64,000 nucleotides of DNA from Platerodrilus igneus (Eukaryota; Arthropoda; Insecta; Coleoptera; Lycidae), in assembly GCA_036346225.1 (NCBI GenBank), contig JARFIW010001320.1, positions 682,001 through 746,000 of the forward strand, given 5' to 3'. Under the pieces are notes generated by a model, which searched no databases, was not told the DNA's origin, and worked only from the letters and a program-made list of their open reading frames with translations. Shown here one piece after another: positions 1 to 12,447 of this stretch. A program made the position numbers and the translations under genes. Every line of letters begins with the position of its first letter. Position 1 is the stretch's first letter.

Positions 1-600
1 GGAGATAATCTGTTTGGGCCTGTAGAGTTGGCCAATCGTTTAATTGGTGATGATTATTTAGACTTTCTGTAAAATATTTTACCCGATTTACTGGATGGTA
101 TTAATTTACATATTCGACAGAACTTGTGGTTTCTACATGATGGTTGTCCAGCTCATTACAGCAAGACTGTTCGTAATTTTTTAGAAAAAGTTTGAAAGGA
201 ATATAATGGTCAACGTGTATTAAGTTAAAAACAATGCACTTTCGACTAAAGACTAGTTACCCTCAGTGGTTTCTTGTAGGAAATAAATCTACCACCACCA
301 ATATTAAAATAAATTAATTAACACATTTTAATTTATTTATTTTAATATTGTTGACGGTAGATTTCTTTCCTACAAGAAACAACACTGAAGATGACTAGCC
401 TATAGTCGAAAGCGTTCTGTTTTTAATTTAATACACGTTGACCATTATATTCCTTTCAAACTTTTTCTAATTCTTTCACGTATACATAGCCGATTCTATA
501 TGTAATTTTTTAGACAATAACTACCGACAGTGGTGGATCGGTAGAGTGGTCCCATTGCTTGGCCGCTTAGGTCTCCACCTTTTGTGCAAGAAAGTTGATA
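1..600 (+). pseudogene. Broken Tc1/mariner-type DDE transposase, C-terminal part
   Basis: Reading from base 1 in frame gives a transposase-like stretch with the motifs FGPVELANRL, LLDGINLHIRQN and FLHDGCPAHYS (bases 1-189). This is typical of insect transposases of the DDE superfamily, in which the D of the HDG motif is a catalytic aspartate. There is an in-frame stop at about base 70. The reading is interrupted by a foldback sequence at 181-470. It resumes in degenerate form near 520, where RQWWIGRVVP corresponds to the usual RWIGRGGPIPW motif. The 5' part lies left of the window. It is a dead copy; the family call is fairly sure, the exact clade is not. Confidence 0.7.
181..470. repeat. Foldback (palindromic) insertion with long inverted arms
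   Basis: The first 43 bases of the left arm (from TTAGAAAAAG at 181) are repeated exactly, inverted, at the right end (to 470). The arms continue imperfectly towards a centre near 325, giving about 140 bp per arm. The palindrome splits the transposase reading frame, so it behaves like an inserted MITE-like or foldback element. A clear target duplication could not be seen. Confidence 0.7.
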
Positions 601-3248
601 AAATGCTTCTCTCTCTCTCTTGATTATTAACATTCTGTAAATTTACATCTAGGGAAGATAACTTAGAATTTTAAATAAATAAAAGCATTTATTTTAAAAT
701 GCCAACTGTTGTTATTAGAGTCGTATAACGAAAATTATTTTGCTTACAATCTACATTCTTACTAAATTTTCACTTTCTATTGGGTTTGATTGGTTAATTA
801 AAGTAACCCGTGGGTTTTTTAATATCCCCAAATGGAACCAGTGAACTTTAAGGAAGGATTTCCTTAAAATGATGGAACGCAAATATCATCCGACTATGCT
901 AGGGGTCTATTCCTTGGGTAGAGCTTATGAGGATTGGTCGTGGTTCTTTTTACAAAACATTATTTGCTTACTATGGCTTGATTCGTATCAAAACAGGGGT
1001 TTAGGGACGGCGCCACCAAGTCATTAAGTTTTAGACACAGGGTTTCCCTTAGGGGGACTTGGAAGTCCTTAGAGAGGAATATCGTATTAACTGCTAACGT
1101 AAAAGCTGTAAAGAAAATTTAATTAAATTAACAAAGTGAGGACACAAGAGGTATTCTCTTGCTACCTCGTATAAAAAACTGAAAATATTAATTATGCACA
1201 CAATTTTATGAACACAAATATTAAGCTTCAAATTCTAAAAGAGCTATTAAAGCTTCTTGTTAAATCGAAGTTACCACTTTATGCCATTTGTTCATATACC
1301 TGGTTACACTATTTCTGAAGTCACTTGTTCAAAATAAAACAATTAATTAAGAGAATTAAATGTTAATTCTTTAATTAAAAGTTGTTTCCTCATAAAAAAT
1401 TGTATGTATAAAAGTTACGTTTAAAAAGGATAATATAAATTTCATTTACCCTGATGTAGGATAAAGAATTCGAAAGAAACTTTCAAAAACTTTAAGTGTT
1501 TCTTTTACTACAAAATTTCACTCAAATCTATACCAAAAATACCAGATCTGTTATTCGGTTTACACATATATATGAAAATATCTAAATTGTCTACTAATTC
1601 AATGTTCAAAAGCTGTAATTAAAATTATGCATAAATGAAACTTTAGTCAAAACTCTGTGGATTTGCTTAATTTCATTAATAATAATAACTGTTATTACAC
1701 TGCATTTATATTGGCAATAAAAATTTATCAAAGTCCTTTCTAGTTTGTTACACAGAATAATAGTACTAATAGGTCATCGTAAAGTTATTTTCTGGTGCAG
1801 CCTTGTATCAAAGTTCGCCAAGTGCAGACGTGATGTAAGAATAATACAAATTTCAACAGGTGTTGTTTGTGTGAAGGTACTACATCATGTGTAAACAGAT
1901 GTTTATACATACGGTCCTTGGGTAAACAATTGACGTCGCCTCCACATGTTGTACAGCAAATAATCAGCTGCGTGATCCTTGTACCTGACCATATGAGGTT
2001 AAAGCGTGTTTTCTATGCACACCAAAGGGACAAACCAAAATCCATAACAACGGTTATTACAAATATGCCAAACTTTGATGTACTACTATATGTAGATCGT
2101 TACCAAAATAATTATCCTCGTGTAGTTGTCCACATAGTTACTTGTAAATTCATACTTGCAATTTCAAAAAGACCATTATTATTAATTATCGGACATTAGA
2201 TTCAAACAATAAAATTTCTATTTACTTTGCAGAACATTTCTTTAAAATTTAAACATACAGTTTCATCGCAGAACTTTTCATTAAATCCTACTACTATAGT
2301 AAAGTTGAAGGACGGTCATGCTAGACCAATATTTTCTTATCGCTACATTGACGTGATTGAACTATAAACTCGATACTCGTAGATGCAAATAAAGGATCGA
2401 TATCATCTTGAAACAACATTTAAACGGCCTAATTTTTATAAAACCAGATAAAACGGAATCATTCTAACAAATGAATATACGAAGGAGTCTTCCAATGAAT
2501 ATACAAAACGATTATTTAAAAGGTATTCATAGGAATTTGCAGAAGAATTTGTAAAAGAAATATTTAAATGAAAACTTTAAGTGTGTAAAAGAAATATTTA
2601 AATGAAAATTTTATCGTAGTGTGTAAAAGAGCACTACAACAAAATTATTGAGTTTGTCTAGTAAGTTATTTTTAATTGCTTACCATTATTAAAAATCACT
2701 AATGCAAGTGTCCATTACACTTGAGTTCTTCTACTACGGCGTAAAGCCACACGCAAATTACTTGCTAGAACCTTCAGGTTCCCCATGGTAACTTCGTGAC
2801 GAGTGTTCTAGCTAAAGTGACCGCTGGCACGTTGTGCACGACATAGGAAACCTGCTTGGCCTTGATATATTTATACTAATATTTAACGCCTGATGTTAAT
2901 AACCAAACTAGCATCTCTGTATTGCGGTTAGACCACATGATTCCAATACAGATATTTATTTAATTGAAGATGTTTACTGGTACAATGGACTAGACAAAAA
3001 GTGTATAAAACTAATAATTTATTGGTGTTCTGCAGTGGTCAAAAAAACTATTACAACATATTAGAACATTTCTGTATGTGAAGATGCCGTTCTAGTGGAC
3101 AAGTGTATCAGTGAACTGCATGTTACCTTATACATCGGCTGAGATGCCTGTTCCACGATGCACGTCATTCGTCTCACGCTTTGCAAAATAGACCATGTAG
3201 AAATTACTACTATCACTTCAAGAGTTTGCACAGGAAGATAACACTAAT
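601..3248. other. No supported gene; AT-rich spacer
   Basis: Short open stretches here show no recognisable domain. Visible structure is limited to a short CT run at 606-620 and a 34-bp direct duplication (TGTAAAAGAAATATTTAAA at 2550 and 2584). The 110-codon open stretch at 1867-2199 has no known motif and is not called a gene. Confidence 0.6.
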
Positions 3249-4736
3249 GCCACCAAAGTGAAAGATCTGTTCCAATCTTTTAAACTAGAATCAAATGTAA
3301 CCTTTAGTACACACCAAGAAGAAAACGGTCTTAATAATGTATTCACTAATTGTAAACCAACTTATATTGCTCAACAGAATAATGCTCTCTCTGATCACGT
3401 TGGTATTGAACTTAAAATTTCTAAAAAAAAAAACGAAGTAGCTACAACCATTAAAAGGACTCGAGTTATGTCAGATAAAAATAAATTTATATTCCATAAA
3501 AACCTCGAGAAAGTTGATTGGAGCTTAGTTACAAACAACATAGACGTAAATCAAAACTTTAATAATTTTCTTACTTGTGTAACAAACATTTTTAAAGAAT
3601 CTTTTCCCCTTAGGATATGACTTCATTCTAAACAAAAAATTGCACCATGGTTTGAGTATAGTCTTAAAGACATGCGTGCTAAATTACAAGTCGCTTATGA
3701 AAGGTATAAGAAAAATCCCTCCATAATCACAATAAGCTTAGAATTAAGTATCGCAATGCAATTAAAGAAGCTAAAATAAGGTATAATTCTGCTCTAGTAA
3801 AATCAGCAAAAAATCCGAGTACATGTATGTGGAATATTATCAACTCAAAAACAAACAAGAATAAGGATGGTAGTCAACGTCCTTCGATATTAAGTCCAAC
3901 AAATTTTACTAAGTATTTTATAAATGTGGCTGAAACCATTGTTTCTGCCATAGATAATAATAGTACACAGACTCATGAATAACAAAACACAAGACTGGGG
4001 GCATTTTACCTTTAAACCTGTATCTTTTAATGAAGTACGTGAGATCATTAACTCCGTGAAAACCAAGACCAGTACAAATGCCTATGGTCTTAGTATAGCA
4101 GTAATCAAAAATTGTATAAATATCCTGACAGTTCCCCTCACTAAATTAATAAACTCATGCATTACTAATAATACTTTTCTAGACTGCCTTAAAATAGTTA
4201 AAGTTATTCCAGTACTAAAAAGGGGGGACCCAAATAGTCCATCGAAGTACCGTCCCATATCCTTATTGCCAATATTTGCAAAAATTATTGAAAAAATTCT
4301 TAGTGAACAAATGAAAATATATTTTGAAGCAAATAATTTATTTTCGCATGAACAGTTTGGGTTTAGAATAAATAAATCATCCACTTTAGCTATTCTGTCT
4401 CCAATCAAGGAAATCATTAATGGCTTCGAGAAGGGAGAATTCTGTCTGGCATCCTTTCTTGACTTAAGTAAGGCCTTTGATTGTGTAGAGCGTGACGTAT
4501 TGTTGCATAAATTACGACTCTATAAGTTCAGTCAGGGAAGTTGTTTATTAATCAAATCATTTTTAAATAATAGACAGCAATTTATGACACATAAGGATAA
4601 CAACTCGGGATTAAGTAAAATAAAGTACGGGGTACCACAAGGATCTATACTAAGCCTGATACTGTTTTTAATATATGTGAATGACTTATCCAAGAGTTTA
4701 GCTATAAGTAAACCAATCCTGTTTGCAGGTTGGTAA
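3249..4736 (+). pseudogene. Non-LTR retrotransposon (CR1/Jockey-like), endonuclease end plus truncated reverse transcriptase
   Basis: Bases 3258-3620 encode the end of an APE-type endonuclease (the SDHVGIEL motif contains the conserved SDH). Bases 3621-3974 are a frame-shifted linker, recognisable by APWFEYSLKDMRAKL. Bases 3975-4736 encode reverse transcriptase: YRPISLLPIFAKIIEK, HEQFGFR, the catalytic aspartate block FLDLSKAFD, and GVPQGSIL. The frame stops at LFAGW, exactly where the catalytic FADD box should be, so the core polymerase site is lost. The element is a broken 5' and 3' fragment. The LINE call is secure; the clade is inferred from the motif style. Confidence 0.85.
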
Positions 4737-5136
4737 CACATGCTCAATTACATTCACATAAAACGTGCACTCTGCACTCATTTTACAAAACTTGAGGCCT
4801 CAAAGTACTCTGTTAACTACCACGCCATAAACTATATAATTGCCTACCACCTACTGCCAAATTATTAACACAAAGAAATTTCAAAACCAAAATAAAACAT
4901 TTCTTAATCAAACACCCATTCTACTCACTTGAAGAATATTTTAAATGTAACTTCAGTGATGCTTTAACTTAGAGTGATATTTATTAATTCACATGGGATT
5001 GTACGCTGAAACTAGATCTTTATAGCGTGTGTGAAGTTAGCATCTCAACTATCAGCATCTCATAAAACAATTTCATATTTACTTGCAGCCAGCATAGTTC
5101 TACAGTTCTTGATAAGTTTTACCAATAGTGCCATCA
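4737..5136. other. No gene seen
   Basis: AT-rich sequence without a recognisable frame. It contains words (TTAGCATCTCA near 5037 and 5053) that recur at the end of the neighbouring foldback element, so it may hold a decayed piece of that element. Confidence 0.4.
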
Positions 5137-5674
5137 AATTAACCGTAAAAATTAAATTTGTACAAATGAGATGCTAACTTCCACAAACACATTTTAGCAT
5201 CTCATCGTATTTCGAACATTCGAACTCAGGGGAGATAATTCGTGGAGTTCTGTAGCCAAAACACATTTCCTCAATAGTTCTGACGATTAAGTTTGGCTGA
5301 AACATTTTATTGTCAAAAACTCAACCGCGACTGGTATACGTGTATAACATTGAGATGTTGTTGGAGTTCTAGAGTTCTGACTACACTAAAATATTTATTC
5401 GGTAGATCTGATCGCACTACAGCATAATCAAAACAGTTCTAGAAAGTACCGATGCGAAATCGTGTCCAAAAAAAGTCTAACGTCCTTATACCACCGTGCA
5501 TGGTATACATACACGTACTCCTTTGAGATGCTGACCAATTTCGAAGAGTTCTGACTAAACTAAAATATTTTTCGGCAGTTCTGATCGCATTAAAGCATAA
5601 TCAAAACAGTTCTAGCGAGCTTCGATGCGAAATCTTGTCCAGAAAAATTCTAACGTCCTTATACCGCTGCGCAC

Positions 5675-8443
5675 TCATCATCATTAGATCTTCAGTGCTG
5701 AAACTGGTTAGACGCGTACCCTCATTGTTTCCTATTCTGAACTAACCTACACATTTCCCTGAAATTTGCACAATCTGCTTCTATCACTATCTGATCTAGG
5801 TCTACATCCACATACTTTTTTCTATCTCTGCTTGTAATATATCCCATACTATTCCCCAAAATGCTTTAGAACGTATTCTGCCCTTCTATTTCTCCTATTT
5901 TTCTCCACAGATATCCTTGTTCCTCTACTATTTCTATAACTTATTTGTTATTAACTTTGTCTGTCCATGCTATCATCCTCATACATCTGAAGCAGAGAAT
6001 TCCAAAAGCTGCTACCGTTTTTCTGTCTGCATTTCCTACTGCCCGTATTTCATAGGCATACTGTGCTGTGCTCCAGACCTATGCTTTCAACAAGTTTCTT
6101 CTTGTTTCTAATGTTTGTTGTCTTTCATCATAGGCGCTGTACTTTCTTGTTAGATGCTATTCAGTTCCCATCTATTGTTTTACAATTATATACCCTATTT
6201 TTCTGACATTCAGTGGTTGTGAAGGGGGGGAGCAGTTTGTAACTGCCAAGTTCCCCCAGCACTTAAACATTTGCCGATTTAATATTTTTCCAATATGTCT
6301 TTTCACAGTCAACATTAGTTGCAGGTATTTCACAACCAACAACTGTAGTTGTTTATAATAATCATCAGATTTATCTGCACTTATTTTTTCGTCATTAGGT
6401 TGGTTTTCAGTCTTAAAACTGGTTGGTCACGTACCTGCACTTATTTATATTCTGAACTAGCCTACACAGTTCTCTGAAATTCTCACACAGTCTATATACA
6501 ATTCGGTTCACCTTCTATAGTTTTCTAATTTTATGCTCTATTTCACCGAGATTCAGTGAAGGGGGTTAAGCAGCCTGTGGCTGCCAAGATACCCCAGCAC
6601 TTAGAGATTTGCCGAATTAATAGTTTTCCAGTAAATCTTTACACACAATTAACATTATTAGAGAATATTGCCCAACCAATACTTGTAGTTGCTTATAATA
6701 ATCACCATGTTTAAGTATAGTTACTCTTTTCGTCAATAGTTTATCCATCTTGGGACTGGTTGGACGCATACCTCCATTGATTTCTATTCTGAGCCAGCCT
6801 ACACATTTCCCTGAAATTCCTAAAGCCTACATTTTTCACTATCTGTGTGCAGTAGTCTAACCTAGGTCTTCCTCTACTTCTCTGCTTCTAATATGTTCCG
6901 CACTATGCCCTCATGCCGTAGTATGTGGCTTATCATCCTATCTCTCCTATTTTTTACTGTTTTCCATATATGTCTTTCTTCCCCTACCATTTTTAGTACC
7001 TTTTCGTTCTTAAAACTTTGTCTGTCCATGAAATCTTCATCATTCGTCGGTAGCACCACATTTCAAAGGCTTCTACCTTTTTCTTGGCCGCTTCTCCTAC
7101 TGTCCAGGCTTCACAGCCGTACAGTGCTATGCTCCACACATATGCTGTAAGCAACCTTTTCCTTGTTTCTATGTTTGTTGTCTTTGAGCACAGTAATTGT
7201 TTTTTCTTGTAAAATGCAGCACGACCTTGTGCTAATCTTTGTTTTATATCTTTTGCACTTTTCCCATCTTGTGTTATTTGGCTTCCTAGGTAGCAGAAAT
7301 CCTTAACCTCTTGTAAGTTTTTGTTACCTATTTGTATTCTTGTTTTTGATTTATTTTCCCCTCCTTTGCATACTAGTACTTTAGTTTTATTTTTGTTACT
7401 TTTCATACCATATCCCTCTGTTAGAACCGTTTCCATTTCATTAAGAGCAGCTTCTAACTCTTTTTTGCTAGATGCTAATACCGCTATATCATATGCAAAT
7501 CTAAGCATATCAATTTTTTGTCCTTGCATAGTAATTCCAAATGTCTTCCTGCATTTGACAGTATTCATTGCCTCTTCAATGTACAAGTTAAAAATTAATG
7601 GGGATGGGGCACATCCCTGTCTCACCCCTTTCCTAATATTTACTTCTCTATGTTCCTGTTCTAGTTCTATTACTGCTGTTTGCTCTTTGTATAAGCTATG
7701 TACTATTCGTCTATCCCTATAACTCATTCCAATATTTTTGAGTATTTCAAACATTTTTTTCCATTTTACATTGTCCAATGCTTTTTCCAGATCTACAAAC
7801 CCTATATACACGCTTTCTCCTTTTACTATTGTTTTCTCCATTATCACTCTCAGAGCTAAAATAGCCTCCCGTGTTTCCCTGTTTCGCCTAAACCCAAATT
7901 GATTTTCTCCTAGTATCTCCTCAGCTCGTTTTTCCATTCGTCTTTGTACAATTCTAGTTAATATTTTTGAAACGTGTGCTGTAAAACTTATTGTTCGAAA
8001 ATTCGCACATCTATCCGTGCCTTTCTTTTTTGGTATAGTTACTATGATGTTACGTTTGAAATCTTTGGGTATCTCGCTTGTCTTGTACATATAGCTTACA
8101 AGTTGGAAAAGACGTTCTGTTACTGCTTGTCCAGCAGCACTTAGAGTTTCTGCTTACATCTTATCTGTATCCGACGCCTTGCCATTTTTCAGCCTCTTTA
8201 ATGCTAATTCAAAATCATCTCTAAGTATAGGATATCCCAAGTCATCATTTTCAGTGTCTGATTCCTGTTCTAACGATGTCAGTTCCTCTCCTGCATATAA
8301 ATTCCCTATATGTTCTTGCCATCTACCCACTTTCGCTACATTTTCTATAATGACGTTTCATCCCGTGTCCCTTATATTTTTACTATATGGTTTTATATCG
8401 CTAAAATTCATTCTAATTAATTTATATGCTTCGTCTGCCTTTC
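5675..8443 (-). mobile_element. 5'-truncated LINE (RTE/CFDP2-like endonuclease-reverse transcriptase family), inserted in the foldback arm
   Basis: The insert begins in the middle of a 173-bp unit and ends where the next unit starts. Read on the minus strand, it holds the end of the linker, the reverse transcriptase and the C-terminal zone, then a 3' region of about 1.2 kb. The 3' region repeats a module (GAAGGGGGTTAAGCAGCCTG and neighbours at about 6210 and 6560). It also contains an older second copy of the extreme C-terminal coding zone at 5690-5900. The sister copy at 43690-48205 is much longer. Confidence 0.8.
6874..8090 (-). pseudogene. Reverse transcriptase of the LINE, catalytically dead copy
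   Basis: Translation from 8090 downward gives NIIVTIPKKKGTDRC, the fingers block, then GENQFGFRR, the first catalytic aspartate in FVDLEKALDNV, GVRQGCAPSPLIFN, and the C-terminal YGCEAWT and MWCYRRMMKISW motifs. The catalytic FADD box reads FAYD (near 7490-7500): one aspartate is replaced by tyrosine, which should abolish activity. A frame change near 7000-7060 separates the last part (GEERHIWKTVKNRRDRMISHILRH at 6874-7059). The family's usual endonuclease half is missing through 5' truncation. It acted in target-primed reverse transcription when intact. Confidence 0.85.
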
Positions 8444-9364
8444 CTGACTAAACTAAAATATTTATTCGATAGTTCTGATCGCAATACAGCATAATCAAAA
8501 CAGTTGTAGCAAGTACCGATGCGAAATCGTGTCCAAAAAAAGTCAAACGACCTTATACCACCGTGCACGGTATACATACAGGTACTCCTGTGAGATGCTG
8601 ATTGATTTCGAAGAGTTCTGACTAAACTAAAATATATTTCAGTAGTTCTGATCGCATTAAAGCATAATCAAAACAGTTCTAGCACGCATCAATGCAAAAT
8701 CGTGTCCAGAAAAATTCTAACGTCTTTATACCGCCACGCACGGTATACGTACACGTACTCCTGTGAGATGCTGACCGATTTCGAAGAGTTCTGATTAAAG
8801 TAAAATATTTTTCGGTAGTTCTGATCGCATTAAAGCATAATCAAAACAGTTCTAGCGAGCATCGATGCAAAATCGTGTCCAGAAAAATTCTAGCGTCCTT
8901 ATACCGCCATGCACGGTATACGTACACGTACTCCTGTGAGATGCTGACCGATTTTGAAGAGTTCTGATTAAAGTAAAATATTTTTCGGTAGTTCTGATCG
9001 CATTAAAGCATAATCAAAACAGTTCTAGCAAGCATCGATGCAAAATCGTGTCCAGAAAAATTCTAACGTCTTTATACCGCCACGCACGGTATACGTACAC
9101 GTACTCCTGTGAGATGCTGACCGATTTCGAAGAGTTCTGATTAAAGTAAAATATTTTTCGGTAGTTCTGATCACATTAAAGCATAATCAAAACAGTTCTA
9201 GCGAGCATTGATGCAAAATCCTGTCCAGAAAAATTCTAGCGTCCTTATACCGCCTTGCACGGTATACGTACACGTACTCCTGTGAGATGCTGACCGATTT
9301 CGAAGAGTTCTGACTAAACTAAAATATCTATTCGGTAGTTCTGATGGCATAAAAGCATAAACAA
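8444..9364 (+). repeat. Tandem 173-bp units, left arm of the palindrome
   Basis: The word GACTAAACTAA or its variant GATTAAAGTAA recurs at 8446, 8620, 8793, 8966, 9139 and 9312, a period of 173-174 bp. Two earlier units at about 5377 and 5550 belong to the same arm before the LINE insert. Each unit carries GCATAATCAAAACAGTTCTAG, GAAAAATTCTAACGTC and a GGTATACGTACACG block. Open frames that cross the units are by-products of the repeat. Confidence 0.9.
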
Positions 9365-10251
9365 AAGTTTTTTTGGACACGATTTCGCATCGATGCTCGC
9401 TAGAACTGTTTTGATTATGCTTTAATGTGATCAGAACTACCGAAAAATATTTTAGTTTAGTCAGAACTCTTCGAAATTGGTCAGCATCTCACAGGTGTTC
9501 GTGTATGTATACCGTGCGCGGCGGTATAAGGTTAGAATTTTTCTGGACACGATTTTGCATCGATGCTCGCTAGAACTGTTTTGATTATTCTTTAATGCGA
9601 TCAGAACTACTGAAAAAATCTTTTAGTTTAGTCAGAACTCTTCTAAATCAATTAGCATACCACAGGAGTATGTATATGTATAGCGTGCGTGGCGGTATAA
9701 GGACGTTAGAATTTTTCTGGACACGATTTTGCATCGATGCTCGCTAGAACTGGTTTAATTATGCTTTAATGCAATCAGAACTACCGAAAAAATATTTTAG
9801 TTTAGTCAGAACTCTTCGAAATCGGTTAGCATCCCACAGGAGTATGTATATGTATAGCGTGTGCGGCGGTATAAGGACGTTAGAATTTTTTTGGACACAA
9901 TTTCGCATCGATGCGTGCTAGAACTGGTTTGATTTTGCTTTAATGCGATCAGAACTACCGAAAAAATATTTTACTTTAGTCAGAACTCTTCGAAATCGGT
10001 CAGCATCTCACAGGAGTACGTGTATGTACACTGTGCGCGGCGGTATAAGGACGTTAGAATTTTTCTGGACACCATTTCGCATCGATGCTCGCTAGAACTG
10101 TTTTGATTATGCTTTAATGCGATCAGAACTACCGAAAAATATTTTAGTTTAGTGAGAACTCGTCGAAATCGGTCAGCATCTCACAGGAGTACGTGTATGT
10201 ATACCGTGCGCGGCAGTATAAGGACGTTAGAATTTTTTGGATACGATTTTC
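9365..10251 (-). repeat. Tandem 173-bp units, right arm of the palindrome
   Basis: The same units run in inverted orientation from the centre. The word CAGAACTCTTCGAAAT recurs near 9462, 9633, 9807, 9981 and 10154. The arm continues after the inserts at 11275-11372 and 12447-12870, where the terminal block ending GGAAGTTAGCATCT is reached. Confidence 0.9.
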
Positions 10252-10902
10252 TGTTACATGCCGAATCTCGGCTATGTATCATTTTTGATTTTAGTTTTAA
10301 ATATGTGACTGAAATCGCGCCAATATTTTAAAAAAGGACTTGTGCATTTCCGTAACTTGGGACAGTTGCGTCGGCGCCAGAGAATGCGCAGACGTGGAGT
10401 AGGGAGGAAGTGCGCGTTTTCCAACACGACGGCATTAGCCAACTAGGTCTAACAGTGGGGTTTATCTGTGTCTTTTTTGTCTTCTCTTTCAGATAATGTA
10501 GGTTTCCTCTGTCGTACCTATTATCGTTCCTACTTACCTGGTTGATCCTTTATCGTACCGCTACAGAAACAAGAGGGAAGACAGAAAATCTGGTTTCAAC
10601 GAGGGCGAAGGCCGAACCACGCTACTAACAACGACATCAACAGAAGGGAACATGGTCTGCCGGAGGAATAACAGTAAGGTCGACAAGAGCTCCGCTTTAT
10701 TTTGTGAGTACATTTTATCTGTTCCTTTATGGCGCCTCGGTATTATAATGAATATTTTTTTGTTGTAATACCATTTGAGACGCAATAATGACGTAATATC
10801 TTGTTGCGCATTACTATGTAAGTGTTTATTATGTTGCCAACTGCCATAGTGGCTCTTATCAATTACGCCGGGACTTTAACGGTTATGCCTTAGACTATAT
10901 CA
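10252..10902 (+). mobile_element. LTR of retroelement family 1 (TGTTACATGCC type)
   Basis: It begins TGTTACATGCC directly after foldback repeat sequence and ends in ...CTATATCA just before a primer-binding-site-like sequence. Related copies are at 17935, 26380, 27451, 34875, 38883, 56900 and 59754, several of them with 4-bp target duplications. TG...CA ends, a 4-bp duplication and an adjacent primer site fit an LTR. The 3' third contains GCGCCTCGGTATTA and a GTGAGTA word that recurs in the other copies. Confidence 0.75.
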
Positions 10903-10903
10903 G

Positions 10904-10916
10904 TGGCGCCCAACGT
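10904..10916 (+). other. Primer binding site, tRNA-Lys type
   Basis: TGGCGCCCAACGT lies one base after the LTR end. This is the start of the standard primer binding site complementary to the 3' end of tRNA-Lys, as used by several retroviruses and gypsy-type elements. It supports reading 10252-10902 as a 5' LTR. The match decays after about 13 bases. Confidence 0.65.
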
Positions 10917-11274
10917 TGTGTTGAAATTTGTGTTCACCTCTTGTGTATCTATAAGGTGTTAGATTTCAATATATTTGTAGCAATTGGATTTTTCACTCAA
11001 AAATAAAAATTTTAAATTTTCAATGACTTTTAAATAGAAAAGATGTAATCTGGCAGCATTGCAAGTTGGCAACATCTATCTTAAGTTGAAATGACATTGG
11101 AAACAGCTGATGTGTCAATCTGATTTAGACAGCCATGTTTGAAACATTGTTTGTTTACTTCATATATGTTATTGCTAAATTTAATTAATTGGCATTTTTC
11201 TTTTATAAAAAGTGTGGTTATATTTTAAATTCCCTTAAATAATTACTTTATCTAATTTAGAATGAAATTAAAGT
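10917..11274 (+). other. Remnant of retroelement leader, no coding sequence
   Basis: AT-rich sequence between the primer site and the point where foldback sequence resumes (about 11275). No gag frame is visible, so the retroelement is cut off shortly after its leader. Confidence 0.45.
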
Positions 11275-11372
11275 GTATACCTTTATCGTGCGCAGCTGTA
11301 TAAGGACGTCAGAATTTTCTGGCACGATTTTGCATCGATGCTCGCTAGAACTGTTTTGATTATGGTTTAATG

Positions 11373-12447
11373 CTTCTGATATAATTGTGCCTACATCTGG
11401 AGTTCCACAAGGGTCCAATCTTGGCCCTTTGTTGTTTCTAATATTTATTAACGACCTTCCCAACACACTGGAGTGTGATAATTTGTTGTTTGCAGATGAC
11501 TTAAAAATTTATTCAACCGTAAAAGACGAATCTGATTGTGAGTACTTACAACAACAAATTAACTTTATTGTTAATTGGTGTAGAAACAATAGGTTACACC
11601 TAAATACTGCAAAATGTAAATGCATGATATTTACAACAAAAATGAATCCCTTACTATTTGAATATCAAATTGATAATACACCTATTAATAGATATGATAG
11701 AATTAAGGATCTTGGGATAGTATATGATCCAACCCTGTCATTTTCTCCACATATAGAAGAACTATGTAATGCAGCGAGTGCCTCCTTGGGATTTGTGATT
11801 AGAAACACAAAAGATTTCAATGATTTATTTAGCTTACAGTTGCTATTTTACTCCTTATGCGTACCAAACTGGAATATTGCTCTTTAATCTGGTCACCTAT
11901 ATACTTATTGTATAAGAATATGTTAGAAGCAGTACAAAGAAAATTTTAAAATACTTAAGCTTTAAACAAACTGGTGTTTATCCTATAAGAGGTTGTAGTC
12001 AAAATGAATTACTTGACAATTTTAAATTGCTGTCATTAGAAACAAGAAGAATAAATTCTGGTCTGTGTTTTTATATAAATTGTTACACAATCAAATAGAT
12101 TGTGCAGTTTTGTTATCGCAAATACCATTTAACGTACCTAGGCTAGAAGCAAGATATATAGAAACATTTAAGATTGCTACTAGTAGAACTAATATAGGCA
12201 AAAAAGCACCCATAAATGTAATGTGTAAAAATTTTAACAGATTAAGTCCTCAAATAGATATAAATAACACTGCTTTGGATTCTGTTATATATAAAGATAA
12301 TGTTGATGTACGTTTGTATATTTAAACTTTAGTCTGTAGGTCACATGTGTATATAATTTGTTAGTTCTATATTTTTGTCCTGTAAATGGTTATTACTGTT
12401 GGGCAATAAAACAATAAATTAAATTAAAAATTAAAAATTAAATTAGA
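11373..12447 (+). pseudogene. 5'-truncated LINE (Jockey/CR1-like), reverse transcriptase C-terminal half
   Basis: It is inserted in a 173-bp unit: the words TTTAATGC and AACTACCG, adjacent in intact units, lie on its two sides. Bases 11387-11887 encode GVPQGSNLGPLLFLIFINDL and the catalytic LLFADDLKIY box, then the thumb and connection region. A shift near 11885 leads to the C-terminal segment at 12065-12325 (FLYKLLHNQ, GKKAPINVMCKNFN). It ends in an untranslated tail with an A-rich AAATTAAAAATT run. It is a second copy of the element at 12871 and differs only by scattered substitutions and indels. Confidence 0.85.

Noticed and set aside
1867..2199. Open stretch of 110 codons with ATG
   Set aside because: No recognisable motif, no splice or repeat support; within chance length for this region.
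9198..9380. Open frame across the 173-bp units
   Set aside because: By-product of the tandem repeat; it crosses the palindrome centre.
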